Origin: Calliopsis andreniformis
Taxonomy: Eukaryota > Arthropoda > Insecta > Hymenoptera > Andrenidae
Direction of reading: 5' to 3'
Assembly: GCF_051401765.1 (NCBI RefSeq)
Contig: NW_027480450.1
Coordinates: 1,922,001 to 1,986,000 of the forward strand
DNA length: 64,000 nt
The notes under the pieces are model-generated. The model did not search any database. It saw only the letters and a list, made by a program, of their open reading frames with translations, and had not been told where the DNA came from. Below are positions 1 to 10,928 of the stretch, piece after piece. Position numbers and translations under genes: made by a program. How positions within the stretch are numbered: position 1 is the stretch's first letter; every line of letters begins with the position of its first letter.

Positions 1-166
1 ATCCTCAATACTCAATCCTCAATTCTCAATCACCAAACCTCAATCCTCAGACCTCAAACATCAATACTCAGCCCTCAGCCCTCATCCTCAATCCTCAATC
101 CTCAATCCTCAATCCTCAATATTCAAACCTCAATACTCGATCTTCAGTCCTCAATCCTCGGTCCTC

Positions 167-362
167 AGACCTCAATTCTGTATCCTCAACCCTGAATCCT
201 CAATCTTCAGCCCTCAGTCCTCAACAATCATCGGTCAATCCTCAATCCTCAATAGAATATCCTCAATACACAGTTTTTAATACTCAATCCCCATTCTTCA
301 ATATTCAAATCTTAATCCACAGACAGCAATTCTCATCACTCAGCCCTCAACACTCTGTCCTC
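167..362 (+). repeat. Framework block, first copy in the window
   Basis: A full 28-heptad block with AGACCTC at position 1, AATAGAA at 251 and AATACAC at position 15. It keeps exact 7-bp register from start to end. Confidence 0.88.
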
Positions 363-712
363 AGTCTTCAATCCTCAATCGTCAATCCTCAATCTTCAAT
401 CCTCAATACTCAATATGCAATTCTCAACCCTCAGCCCTCATCCTCAATCCTCAAACCTCAATCCACAATCCTCAATCTTCAATCCCCAATACTCAATCTT
501 CAATCAACAATCCCCAATCCTCAATCCTCAATCCTCAATCCTCAATCCTCAATCCTCAATCCTCAATATTCAATCCTCAATACTCAATCTTCAATCCTCA
601 ATCCTCATTCCTCAAACCTGAATTGTGATTCCTCAATACTCAGTCTTCAATACTCAATCCTCAATCCTCAATACTCAACAATCAATCCTCAATTCTTAAT
701 ACTGAATAGAAT

Positions 713-730
713 ATCCTGAATTCTCAGGAT
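713..730 (+). repeat. Perfect dyad, 7-bp arms
   Basis: ATCCTGAATTCTCAGGAT: arms ATCCTGA and TCAGGAT around ATTC, with GAATTC across the centre. It is formed by three adjacent diverged heptads (positions 14-16 of the dyad-type block). Confidence 0.9.
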
Positions 731-1214
731 TCAATACTCAAACCTCAATCCTCGACCCTCAGCCCTCATCCTCCATCCTCATTCCTCAATCCTCAATCCT
801 GATTCTTCAATCCTCAATACCCAATCCTCAATCTTCAATCCGCAGTCCTCAATCCTCCATCTTCAACACTCAATCTTCAATCCTCTAGCCTCAATTCTCA
901 ATCCTCAATCCTCAACCCTCCATCGTCAATCTTCAATCCTGAATGCTCATTCTTCAATCCTCAATCCTCAATCCTCAATCCCCAACCCTCATTCTTCAAT
1001 CCTCAATACCCAATCCTCAATTTTCAGTCCTCAATCCTCAATCCTCAATTCTCAATCCTCAATCCTCAGTCCTCAGTCCTCAATCCTCAAACCTCAACCC
1101 TCAGCCCTCATCCTCAATCCTCAATCCTCAATCCTCAATCCTCAATCTTCAATCCTCAATCCACAATCCTCAAACCTCATTCTTCAATCCTCAATACCCA
1201 ATTATCAATCTCCT

Positions 1215-2190
1215 ATCCTCAATACTCAATCCTCAATTCTCAATCACCAAACCTCAATCCTCAGACCTCAAACATCAATACTCAGCCCTCAGCCCTCGTC
1301 CTCAATCCTCAATCCTCAATCCTCAATCCTCAATATTCAATCCTCAATACTCAATCATCAATCCTCAATCCTCAGTCCTCAAACCTCAATTCTGTATCCT
1401 CAACCCTGAATCCTCAATCTTCAGCCCACAGTCCTCAACAATCATCGGTCAATCCTCAATCCTCAGTAGAATATCCTCAATTCACAGTTTTTAATACTCA
1501 ATCCCCATTCTTCAATATTCAAATCTCAATCCACAGACATCAATTCTCATCACTCAGCCCTCAACACTCTGTCCTCAGTCTTCAATTCTCAATCGTCAAT
1601 CCTCAATCTTCAATCCTCAAAACTCAATATGCAATTCTCAACCCTCAGCCCTCATCCTCAATCCTCAAACCTCAATCCACAATCCTCAATCTTCAATCCC
1701 CAATACTCAACCTTCAACCAACAATCCTCAATCCTCAATCCTCAATCCTCAATCCTCAATCCTCAATCCTCAATCCTCAATACTCAATCCTCAATACTCA
1801 ATCTTCAATCCTCAATCCTCAGTCCTCAAACCTGAATTGTGATTCCTCAATACTCAGTCTTCAATACCCAATCCTCAATCCTCAATACTCAACAATCAAT
1901 CCTCAATTCTCAATACTGAATAGAATATCCTGAATTCTCAGGATTCAATACTCAAACCTCAATCCTCGACCCTCAGCCCTCATCCTCCATCCTCAATCCT
2001 CAATCCTCAATCCTCATTCTTCAATCCTCAATACCCAATCCTCAATCTTCAATCCGCAGTCCTCAATCCTCCATCTTCAACACTCAATCTTCAATCCTCT
2101 AGCCTCAATTCTCAATCCTCAATCCTCAATCCTCTGTCGTCAATCTTCAATCCTGAATACTCATTCTTCAATCCTCAATCCTCAATCCTC
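1215..2190 (+). repeat. 1,214-bp higher-order unit, copy 2 (partial)
   Basis: This matches 1-976 with scattered substitutions and conserved length. Similarity stops near 2190, where canonical heptads replace the AATCCCC unit found in copy 1. It carries a framework block with AGTAGAA in place of AATAGAA at 1465 and the perfect dyad at 1927-1944. Confidence 0.88.
1927..1944 (+). repeat. Perfect dyad, 7-bp arms
   Basis: Identical to 713-730, in the second copy of the 1,214-bp unit. Confidence 0.9.
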
Positions 2191-2260
2191 AATCCTCAAT
2201 CCTCAATACTCAATACTCAATCCTCAATCTTCAGTCCTCAATGCTCAATCTTCAATCTTC

Positions 2261-2351
2261 AATCCTCAATCCTCAATCCTCAATCCTCAATCCTCAATCC
2301 TCAATCCTCAATCCTCAATCCTCAATCCTCAATCCTCAATCCTCAATCCTC
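2261..2351 (+). repeat. Perfect run of 13 canonical heptads
   Basis: Thirteen consecutive identical AATCCTC units fill this interval, one of the longest perfect runs I noticed. An identical run at 2870-2960 is its 609-bp-spaced duplicate. Confidence 0.9.
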
Positions 2352-2589
2352 AGTCCCAAATCCTCAATCCTCAATCTTCAGTCCTCAATCCTCAATCCTC
2401 AATCCTCAGTCCTCAGTCCTCAATCCACTATCCTCAACCTTCAATCCCCAGTACTCAATCTTCAATCAACAATCCTCAATCCTCAATCCTCAATGCTCAA
2501 TCCTCAATCCTCAATAATCAATGTTCAATCCGCAATACACAATCCTCAATCTCCAATCCTCGATCCTCAATCCTCAATCCTCAGTCCTC

Positions 2590-2785
2590 AAACCTCAATC
2601 CAGAATCCTCAATTCTGAATCCTCAATCTTCAGCCCTCAGTCCTCAACAACCAGTTGTCAATCCTCAATCCTCAATAGAATATCATCAATTCACAGTTTT
2701 CAATACTTAATACTCAATCTGCAATCTTCAAATCTCTATCCACAAACATCAATTCTCATCACTCAACCCTCAACACTCAGTCCCC
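2590..2785 (+). repeat. Framework block, TATCATC subtype
   Basis: AAACCTC at 2590 and AATAGAA at 2674, followed by TATCATC in place of TATCCTC. The same variant occurs at 6207, 6655, 25.1 and 29.2 kb. Confidence 0.88.
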
Positions 2786-2869
2786 AATCCTCAATCTTCA
2801 ATCCTCAATCCTCAATCCTCAATACTCAATCGTCAATCCTCAATCTTCAATCCTCAATACTCAATCTTC

Positions 2870-2960
2870 AATCCTCAATCCTCAATCCTCAATCCTCAAT
2901 CCTCAATCCTCAATCCTCAATCCTCAATCCTCAATCCTCAATCCTCAATCCTCAATCCTC
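2870..2960 (+). repeat. Perfect run of 13 canonical heptads, duplicate
   Basis: This is the second 13-unit run, with the same flanks as 2261-2351. The conserved unit number suggests the duplication is recent compared with slippage at this locus. Confidence 0.9.
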
Positions 2961-3660
2961 AGTCCCAAATCCTCAATCCTCAATCTTCAGTCCTCAATCC
3001 TCAATCCTCAATCCTCAATCTTCAATCCCCAATACTCAATCTTCAATCCTCAATCCTCAATCCTCAATACTCAACCCTCAGCCCCCATCCTCAATCCTCA
3101 ACCTTCAATCATCAATTCTCAATCCTCAATCCTCAGTCCTCAATATTCAACACACAACCCTCAACCATCAATCCTCAATACTCAACCATCAATCCTCAAT
3201 TCTCAATACTCAATAGAACATTCTGAATTCTCATGGTTCTCTACTCAATCCACAATATTCAATAATCAAGTCTCAATTCTCAAACATCAATCCTCAACAC
3301 TCAATCCACATCACTCAGTCCTCTCTCCTCAATCCTCCATCCTCAATCCTCAATCCTCAATCTTCAATCCCCAATACTCAACCTTCAACCAACAATCCTC
3401 AGTCTTCAATCCTCAATCCTCAATAATAAATCCTCAATCCTCAATCCTCAATCCTCATCCTTCAACCCACAATACACAATCCTCAATCTTCAATCCTCAA
3501 TCCTCAATCCTCAATTCTCGATCCTCAACCCTCAGTCCTCAGTCCTCAAACCTCAATCCTCAGCCCTCAGTCTTCATCCTCAATCCTCAATCCTCAATCA
3601 TCAATCATCAATCTTCAATCCTCAATACTCAATCTTCAAACCCCAATCCTCAGTCCTCAA

Positions 3661-5082
3661 ACCTCAATTCTGCATCCTCAATCCTGAATCCTCAATCTTC
3701 AGACCACATTCCTCAACAATCTGTTGTCAATCCTCAATCCTCAATAGAATATCCTCAATTCACAGTTTTGAATACTCAATACTCAATCTGCCATCTTCAA
3801 ATCTCTATCCACAAACATCAATTCTCATCACTCAACCCTCAACACTCAGTACTCAATGTTCAATTCTCAATCCTCAATTCTCAATCTTCAATCCTCAATA
3901 CTGAACCTTCAATGCTCATTCCGCAATCCTCAATCCTCAATCCTCAATCCTCAATCTTCAATCCTCAGTCTTCAATCCTCAATCATCAATCCTAAATCCA
4001 CAATCCTCAATCCTCAATCCCGAATCCACAATCCTGAATCCTCAATCATCAGACCTCAGTCCTCAAAAATCAATTGTCAATCCTCAATCCTCAATAGAAT
4101 ATCCTCAATTCACACGTTTTCAATACTCAGTCCCTATTCTTCAATCCTCAAATCTCAATCAACAAACATCAATTCTCATCACTCAACCCTCAACACTCAG
4201 TCCTCAATCTTCAATCCTCCATCCTGAATGCTCAATCTTCAATACTCAATCCTCAATCCTAATTCCTCAATCCTCAATCCTTAATCCTCAGTCATCAATA
4301 CTCAATCTTCAATACTGAATCCTTAATCTTCAATCAGCAATATGCAATCTTCAATCCTCAATCCTCAATCCTGAGACCTCAATCCTCAGTCCTCAAAGCT
4401 CAATCCTGAATCCTCAATCCTGAATCCTCTATCTTCAGCCCTCAGTACTCAACAATCTGTTGTCAATCCTCAATCCTCAATAGAATATCCTCAATTCACA
4501 GTTTTCTATACTCAATACCCAATCTGCAATCTTCAAATCTCTATCCACAAACATTAATTCACATCACTCAACCCGCAACACTCAGTCCCCAATCCTCCAT
4601 CTTCAATCCTCAATCCTCAATCCTCAATCCACAATGCTCAATCTCTCAATCCTCCATACTCAATCTTCAATCCTCAATCCTCAATCCCCAATCCTCAATC
4701 GTCAATCGTCAATCTTCAATCCTGAATACTCAATCTTCAACCCTCAATCCTCAGTACTCAATTCTCAACCCTCGTCCTTCAATCCTCAATACCCAATCCT
4801 CAATCTTCAATCCTCAATTCTCAATCCTCAATCCTCCGACCTCAGTCCTCAATCCTCAACCCTCAGCCCTCATCCTCAATCCTCAATCCTCAATCCACAA
4901 TCCTCAATCTTCAATCCCCAATACTCAATCTTCAATCCTCAATCCTCAATCCTCAATCCTCAATGCTCAATCCTCAATCCTCAATAATCAATGTTCAATC
5001 CGCAATACACAATCCTCAATCTTCAATCCTCGATCCCCAATCCTCAATCCTCAGTCCTCAATCCTCAATCCTCAGTCCTCAA
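3661..5082 (+). repeat. Heptad array, 1,422-bp spaced segment
   Basis: The first ~340 bp (3661-4000) recur at 5083-5422 at a spacing of 1,422 bp. They share the uncommon string CTGTTGTCAATCC, a framework block reading AGTTTTG in place of AGTTTTC, and the heptads ATTCCGC and AATCCTA. Further framework blocks have AATAGAA at 4093 and 4479; the one at 4093 contains the 8-bp unit ACGTTTTC. The 40.3-40.6-kb region is a third relative of the 3.7- and 5.1-kb segments. Confidence 0.8.
4009..4205 (+). repeat. Framework block with 8-bp unit
   Basis: AATAGAA at 4093. The 16th unit is the octamer ACGTTTTC, so this copy is 197 bp long. Related copies lie near 14.51, 25.69, 29.84 and 40.67 kb. It is the only recurrent +1 phase step I found. 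Confidence 0.86.
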
Positions 5083-5422
5083 ACCCCAATCCTGAATCCT
5101 CAATTCTGAATCCTCAATCTTCAGACCACAGTCCTCAAAAATCTGTTGTCAATCCTCAATCCTCAATAGAATATCCTCAATTCACAGTTTTGAATACTCA
5201 ATACTCAATCTGCAATCTTCAAATCTCTATACACAAACATCAATTCTCATCACTCAACCCTCATCTCACAGTACTCAACGTTCAATTCTCAATCCTCAAT
5301 TCTCAATCTTCAATCCTCAATACTGAATCTTCAATCCTCATTCCGCAATCCTCAATCCTCAATCCTCAATCCTCAATCTTCAATCCTCAGTCTTCAATCC
5401 TCAATCCTCAATCCTAAATCCT
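5083..5422 (+). repeat. Copy of 3661-4000 at 1,422-bp spacing
   Basis: This is homologous to 3661-4000, including the AGACCAC heptad before the block, the CTGTTGTC string and the AATGTTC/AACGTTC position after the block. Several substitutions separate the two, so this duplication is older than the large ones downstream. Confidence 0.8.
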
Positions 5423-7379
5423 CAATCCTCAATCCTCAATCCTCATCCTTCAACCCACAATACACAATCCTCAATCTTCAATCCTCAATCCTCAATCCTC
5501 AATTCTCGATCCTCAACCCTCAGTCCTCAGTCCTCAAACCTCAATCCTCAATCCTCAATCCTAAATCCTCAATACTCAATCCTCAATCCTCAATCATCAA
5601 TCCTCAATACTCAATCTTCAATCCTCTTTCCTCAATCCTCAATCCTCATTCCTCAATCCTAAATCATCAATCCACAATCTTTAATACTCAATCTTCAATC
5701 CTCAATCCTCACTCCTCAATCCTCAATCCTCAATCGTCAAGCTTCAATCCTGAATACTCAATCTTCAATCCTCAATACTCAGTACTCAATCCTCAACCCT
5801 CATTCTTCAATCCTCAATACGCAATCCTCAATCTTCAATCCTCAATCTGCAATCCTCAATTCTCAATCCTCAATCCTCCGACCTCAGTCTTCAATCCTCA
5901 ACCCTCAGCCCTCATCCTCAATCCTCAATCCTCCATACACAATCCTCAATCTTCAATCCCCAATACTCAATCTTCAATCCTCAATCCTCAATCCTCAATC
6001 CTCAATGCTCAATCCTCAATCCTCAATAATCAATGTTCAATCCGCAATACACAATCCTCAATCTTCAAACCTCGATCCTCAATCCTCAATCCTCTGTCCT
6101 CAATCCTCAATCCTCAGTCCTCAAACCTCAATCCTGAATCCTCAATTCTGAATCCTCAATCTTCAGCCCTCAGTCCTCAACAATCAGTTGTCGATCCTCA
6201 ATCCTCAATAGAATATCATCAATTCACAGTTTTCAATACTTAATAATCAATCTGCAATCTTCAAATCTCTATCCACAGACATCAATTCTCATCACTCAAC
6301 CCTCAACACTCAGTCCCCAATCCTCAATCTTCAATCTTCAATCCTCAATCCTCAATACTCAATCCTCAATCCTCAATCTTCAATCCTCAACACTCAATCT
6401 TCAATCCTCAATCCTCAATCCTCAATCCTCAATCCACAATCCTCAATCCTCAATTCTCAATCTTCAATCCTCATTACTGAATCTTCAATCCTCAATCCCC
6501 AATCCTCAATCCTCAATCCTCAATCTTCAATCTTCAATCCTCAGTCTTCAATCCGCAATCCTCAATCCTCAAACCTCAATCCTGAATCCTCAATTCTGAA
6601 TCCTCAATCTTCAGCCCTCAGTCCTCAACAATCAGTTGTCGATCCTCAATCCTCAATAGAATATCATCAATTCACAGTTTTCAATACTTAATACTCAATC
6701 TGCAATCTTCAAATCTCTATCCACAGACATCAATTCTCATCACTCAACCCTCAACACTGAGTCCCCAATCCTCAATCTTCAATCTTCAATCCTCAGTCTT
6801 CAATCCGCAATCCTCAATCCTCAATCCTCAATCCTCAATACTCAATCCTCAATCCTCAACCATCAATCCTCAATACTCAATCTTCAATCCTCAATCCTCA
6901 GTACTCAATCCTCAACCCTCATTCTTCAATCCTCAATACCCAATCCTCAATCTTCAATCCTCAATCTGCAATCCTCAATTCTCAATCCTCAATCCTCCGA
7001 CCTCAGTCTTCAATCCTCAACCCTCAGCCCACATCCTCAATCCTCAATCCTCCATACGCAATCCTCATTTCTCAGTCCTCAACCCTCAATCCTCAATCCT
7101 CAAACCTCAATGCTCAACCGTCAGTCCTCGTCCTCAATCCTCAACCCTCAATCTTCAATCCTCAATTTCCATCTTCAATCCTCAGTCTTCAATCCTCAAT
7201 CCTCAATCCTCAATCCTCAATACTCAATCCTCAATCCTCAATCATCAATCCTCAATACTCATTCTTCAATCCTCATTCCTCAATCCTCAATCCTCAATCC
7301 TCAAACCTAAATCATCAATCCACAATCTTCAATCCTCAATCCTCAATCCTCAATCCTCAATCCTCAATCCTCAATACTC
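5423..7379 (+). repeat. Shuffled heptad array with 448-bp duplicated block
   Basis: This consists of canonical heptads plus two framework blocks at 6123-6318 and 6571-6766, exactly 448 bp (64 heptads) apart. The two share rare variants GATCCTC after AGTTGTC, TATCATC, and AGACATC, so one is a local copy of the other. Strings near 5.9-6.05 kb resemble 4.85-5.05 kb. No gene or foreign element is visible. Confidence 0.8.
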
Positions 7380-8360
7380 AACCATCAACCCTCAATTCTC
7401 AATACTCAATAGAATATCCTGAATTCACAGGATTCAATACTCAATCCACATTATTCAATAATCAAATCTCAATTCTCAAACATCAATCCTCAACACTCAA
7501 TCCACATCACTCAGTCCTCTCTCCTCAATCCTCCATCCTGAATCCTCAATCCTCAAGCGTCAATCCTCAATCCTCAGTCCTCAACACTCTATCCTCAGTC
7601 CTCAAACCTCAATCCCGAATCCTCAATCCTGAATCCTCAATCTTCAGCCCTCAGTCCTCAACAATCAACAGTCTATCCTCAACCCTCAATAGAATATCCT
7701 CAATTCACAGTTTTCAATGCACAATCCCCATTCTTCAATCTTCAAATCTCAATCCACAAACATCAATTCTCATCACTCAACCCTCAACACTCAGTCCTCA
7801 ATCATCAATCCTCAATCCTCAATCCACAATCCTCAATCCCCAATCTTCAATCCTCAGTCCTCAAACCTCAATTCTGGATCCTCAATACTCAATCTTCAAT
7901 CATAAATATTCAATCTACAATCCTCAATCCTCAATCCTCAATCCTCAGTCCTCAATCCTCAGTCCTCAAACCTCAATCCTGAATCCTCAATCCTGAATTC
8001 TCAATCTTCAGCCCTCAGTCCTCTACAATCAGTTGTCAATCCTCAATCCTCAATAGAACATCCTCAATTCACAGCTTTCAATACTCAATACTCAATCTGC
8101 AATCTTCAAATCTCTATCCTAAAACATCTATTCTCATCACTCAACGCTCAAGACTCAGTCCTCAATCCTCAATCCTCAATCCTCAAACGTCAATCTTCAA
8201 ACCTGAATACTCAATCTTCAATCCTCGATCCTCAATCCTCAATCCTCAACCCTCATTCTTCAATCCTCAATGCCCAATCCTCAATCTTCAATCCTCAATC
8301 CTCAATCCTCAATTCCCAATCCTCAATCCTCAGTCCTCAGTCCTCAATCCTCAATCCTCA
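7380..8360 (+). repeat. Segment S, copy 1
   Basis: This matches 13423-14403 at an offset of 6,043 bp. It begins with a dyad-type block whose right arm is altered (GAATTCACAGGAT), continues through AATCCAC, ATTATTC and AATAATC heptads and the rare AAGCGTC heptad at 7555, then two ordinary blocks with AATAGAA at 7688 and 8052. Related strings recur near 32, 46, 50, 56 and 60 kb. Confidence 0.85.
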
Positions 8361-9840
8361 ACGCTCAGCCCTCATCCTCAATCCTCAATCCTCAATCGTC
8401 AAACCTCAATCTTCATTCCTTAATTCTCAATCTTCAATCCTCAATCCTCAGTCATCAATCCTCAATTCCCAATCCTCAATCCTCAGTCCTCAGTCCTCAA
8501 TCCTCAATCCTCAACCCTCAGACCTCATCCTCAATCCTCAATCCTCAATCCTCAATCCTCAATCCTCAATCCTCAATCCTCAATCCTCAATCCTCAATTT
8601 TCAACCCTCAATCCTCAATCCTCATACCTCAAACATCAATACTCAACCCTCAGTCCCCGTCCTCAATCCACAACACTCAATCCTCAATCCTCAATCGTCA
8701 ATCATCAATATTCAATCTTCATCCCTCAATCCTCAATCCTCAGTCCTCAATCCACGGTCATCAAAGCTGAATCCTGAATCCTCAATCCTGAATCCTCAAT
8801 CTTCAGCCCTCAGTCCTCAACAATCAGTTGTCAATCCTCAATCCTCAATAGAATATCCTCAATTCACAGTTTTCAATACTAAATACTCAATCTGCAATCT
8901 TCAAATCTCTGTCCACAAACATCAATTCTCATCACTCAACCATCAACGCTCAGTCGCTAATCCTCAATCTTCAATCCTCACTCCTCAATCCACAATCCTC
9001 AATCCTCAATATTCAATCCTCAATACTCAGTCTTCAATCCTCAATCCTCAATTCTCCATCCTCAATCTTCAATACTCAATCGTCAATCTTCAATCCCGAA
9101 TACTCAATCTTCAATCCTCAATCCTCAATCCTCAATCCTCAACCCTCATTCTTCAATCCTCAATACCCAATCCTCAATCTTCAATCCTCAATCTTGAGCC
9201 CTGAGTACTCAATCTTCAATCCTCAATCCTCAGTCCTCAATCCTCAACCCTCAGCCCTCATCCTCAATCTTCAATCCTCAATGCTCAATCCTCAATCCTC
9301 AATCCTCAATCTTGAATCGTCTATAAAAAATCTCCAATCCTAGATCATCAATCCCCAATCCTCAATACTTAATCCTCAATCTTCAAGCCTCAATCCCCAG
9401 ACCTCAATCTTCAATCCTCAATGCTCAATCCTCAATCCTCAAGCCTCAGTCCTCAATCATCAATCCTCAACCCTCAATTCTGAATTCTCAATACTCAATT
9501 TTCAATCATCAATATTCAATCTACAATCCTCAATCCTTAATCCTCAATCCTCAGACCTCAATCCTCAGTCCTCAAACCTCAATCCTGAATCCTCAATCCT
9601 GAATTCTCAATCTTCAGCCCTCAGTCCTCTACAATCTGTTGTCAATCCTCAATCCTCAATAGAATATCCTCAATTCACAGTTTTCAATACTCAATACTCA
9701 ATCTGCAATCTTCAAATCTCTATCCTAAAACATCTATTCTCATCACTCAACCCTCAACACTCAGTCCCCAATCCTCAATCTTCAATCCTCAATCCTCAAT
9801 CCTCAATCCTCAATCCTCAATCCTCAATCCCCAAACCTCA
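8361..9840 (+). repeat. Heptad array reused at 17.3 and 39.2 kb
   Basis: Positions 8596-9180 match 17301-17885 (offset 8,705), and 9190-9450 match 39177-39437 (offset 29,987). Framework blocks have position 13 at 8847 and 9658. The TATAAAA heptad lies at 9322. The segment is gene-free. Confidence 0.82.
9321..9330 (+). repeat. TATAAAA heptad, copy 1
   Basis: CTATAAAAAA is made by the heptad TATAAAA followed by AATCTCC, both in register. It is one of the few A-tracts in the window. It resembles a TATA box by chance composition only; nothing else supports a promoter. Confidence 0.8.
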
Positions 9841-9992
9841 ATCCTCAAACCTCAAACATCAATGCTCAGCCCTCTGCCCTCGTCCTCAATCCACAACCCA
9901 GAATCCTCAATCCTCAACCATCAATCATCAATATTCGATCTTCAATCCTCAATCCTCAATCCTCAATCCTCAATCCTCAATCCTCAATACCC

Positions 9993-10188
9993 AATCCTCA
10001 ATCTTCAATCCTCAATACTCAATCCTCAATCTTCAGCCCTGAGTCCTCAGCAATCAGTTGTCAATCCTCAATCCTCAATAGAATAACCTCAATTCACAGT
10101 TTTCACAACACAATCCCCATTCTTCAATATTCAAATCTCAATCCACAAACATCAATTCTCATCACTCAACCCTCAACAGTGAGTCCTC
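9993..10188 (+). repeat. Framework block, TAACCTC subtype
   Basis: AATAGAA at 10077 is followed by TAACCTC, and the 17th heptad is ACAACAC with AATCCCC and ATTCTTC after it. Relatives lie near 18.65, 23.60 and 35.46 kb. Confidence 0.88.
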
Positions 10189-10732
10189 AATCTCCAATCC
10201 TCAATCCTCAATCCTCAATTCTCAATCCCCAAACCTCAATCCACAGACCTCAAACATCAATACTCAGCCCTCAGCCCTCGTCCTCAATCCACAACCCTCA
10301 ATCCTCAATCCTCAATCTTCAATCATCAATATTCAATCTTCAATCCTCAATCCTCAATCCTCAACCATCAATCCTCAGTGTACAATCCTCAATACCCAAT
10401 CCTCAATCTTCAATTCTCAATACTCAATCCTCAATCTTCAGCCCTGAGTCCTCAACAATCAGTTGTCAACCCTCAATCCTCAATAGAATAACCTCAATTC
10501 ACAGTTTTGAATACTAAATACTCAATCTGCAATCTTCAAATCTCTATCCACAAACATCAACTCTCATCACTCAACCCTCAACACTCAGTCCCCAATCCTC
10601 AATCTTCAATCCACGATCCTCAGTCCTCAACCCTCAACCCTCAGCCCTCATACTCAATCCTCAATCCTCAATCCTCAATCCTCAATCTTCAATCCTCAAT
10701 ACTCAATCTTCAATCCTCAATCCTCAGTCCTC

Positions 10733-10928
10733 AAACCTCAATTCTGAATCCTCAATCCTGAATTCTCAATCTTCAGCCCTCAGTCCTCAACAATCAGTTG
10801 TCAATCCTCAATCCTCAATAGAATATCCTCAATTCACAGTATTCAATACTCAATACTCAATCTGCTATCTTCAAATCTCTACCGACAAACATCAATTCTC
10901 ATCACTCAGCCCTCAACACTCAGTCCTC
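10733..10928 (+). repeat. Framework block, reference copy (28 heptads)
   Basis: This copy shows the 196-bp block in perfect 7-bp register. Landmark heptads by position are: 1 AAACCTC, 7 AGCCCTC, 9 AACAATC, 10 AGTTGTC, 13 AATAGAA, 15 AATTCAC, 16 usually AGTTTTC (here AGTATTC), 19 AATCTGC, 21 AAATCTC, 23 AAACATC, 25 ATCACTC, 27 AACACTC and 28 AGTCCTC. Every diverged unit is exactly 7 bp, so the block is best read as old heptads that diverged and were then amplified together, and not as an inserted element. Confidence 0.93.

Larger units (their letters stand above)
1..1214 (+). repeat. 1,214-bp higher-order unit, copy 1
   Basis: This segment recurs at a spacing of exactly 1,214 bp: the opening bases recur at 1215, and the GAATTC-centred dyad at 713 recurs at 1927. 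It holds one full framework block (167-362), one dyad-type block around 705, and runs of canonical heptads. Its length is 174 heptads minus 4, matching the four 6-bp units that follow AGCCCTC in it. The left end is cut by the window. Confidence 0.9.
2191..3660 (+). repeat. Heptad array with 609-bp local duplication
   Basis: About 2241-2450 and 2850-3060 match at a spacing of 609 bp (87 heptads). Each copy has a run of 13 perfect AATCCTC units (2261-2351 and 2870-2960) followed by the rare string CAGTCCCAAATCC. A framework block lies between them (2590-2785). A degenerate dyad-type block with TTCTGAATTC sits near 3213. No gene is seen. Confidence 0.85.

Noticed and set aside
9321..9330. TATA-box promoter
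   Set aside because: The A-tract fits the heptad register and recurs with its segment; there is no gene downstream and no other promoter signal.
10789..10802. Small dyad ACAATCAGTTGT inside the ordinary block, with an E-box-like CAGTTG
   Set aside because: Arms are only 4 bp and the motif is short enough to arise by chance; its repetition follows from copying of the block.
10733..10928. Inserted mobile element or tRNA-derived repeat as source of the framework block
   Set aside because: Every unit is 7 bp and in register, and there are no terminal repeats, target duplications, poly-A tail or promoter boxes.
10733..10928. CENP-B box
   Set aside because: No sequence resembling the known TTCG...CGGGA consensus was found; the window is nearly free of G on this strand.
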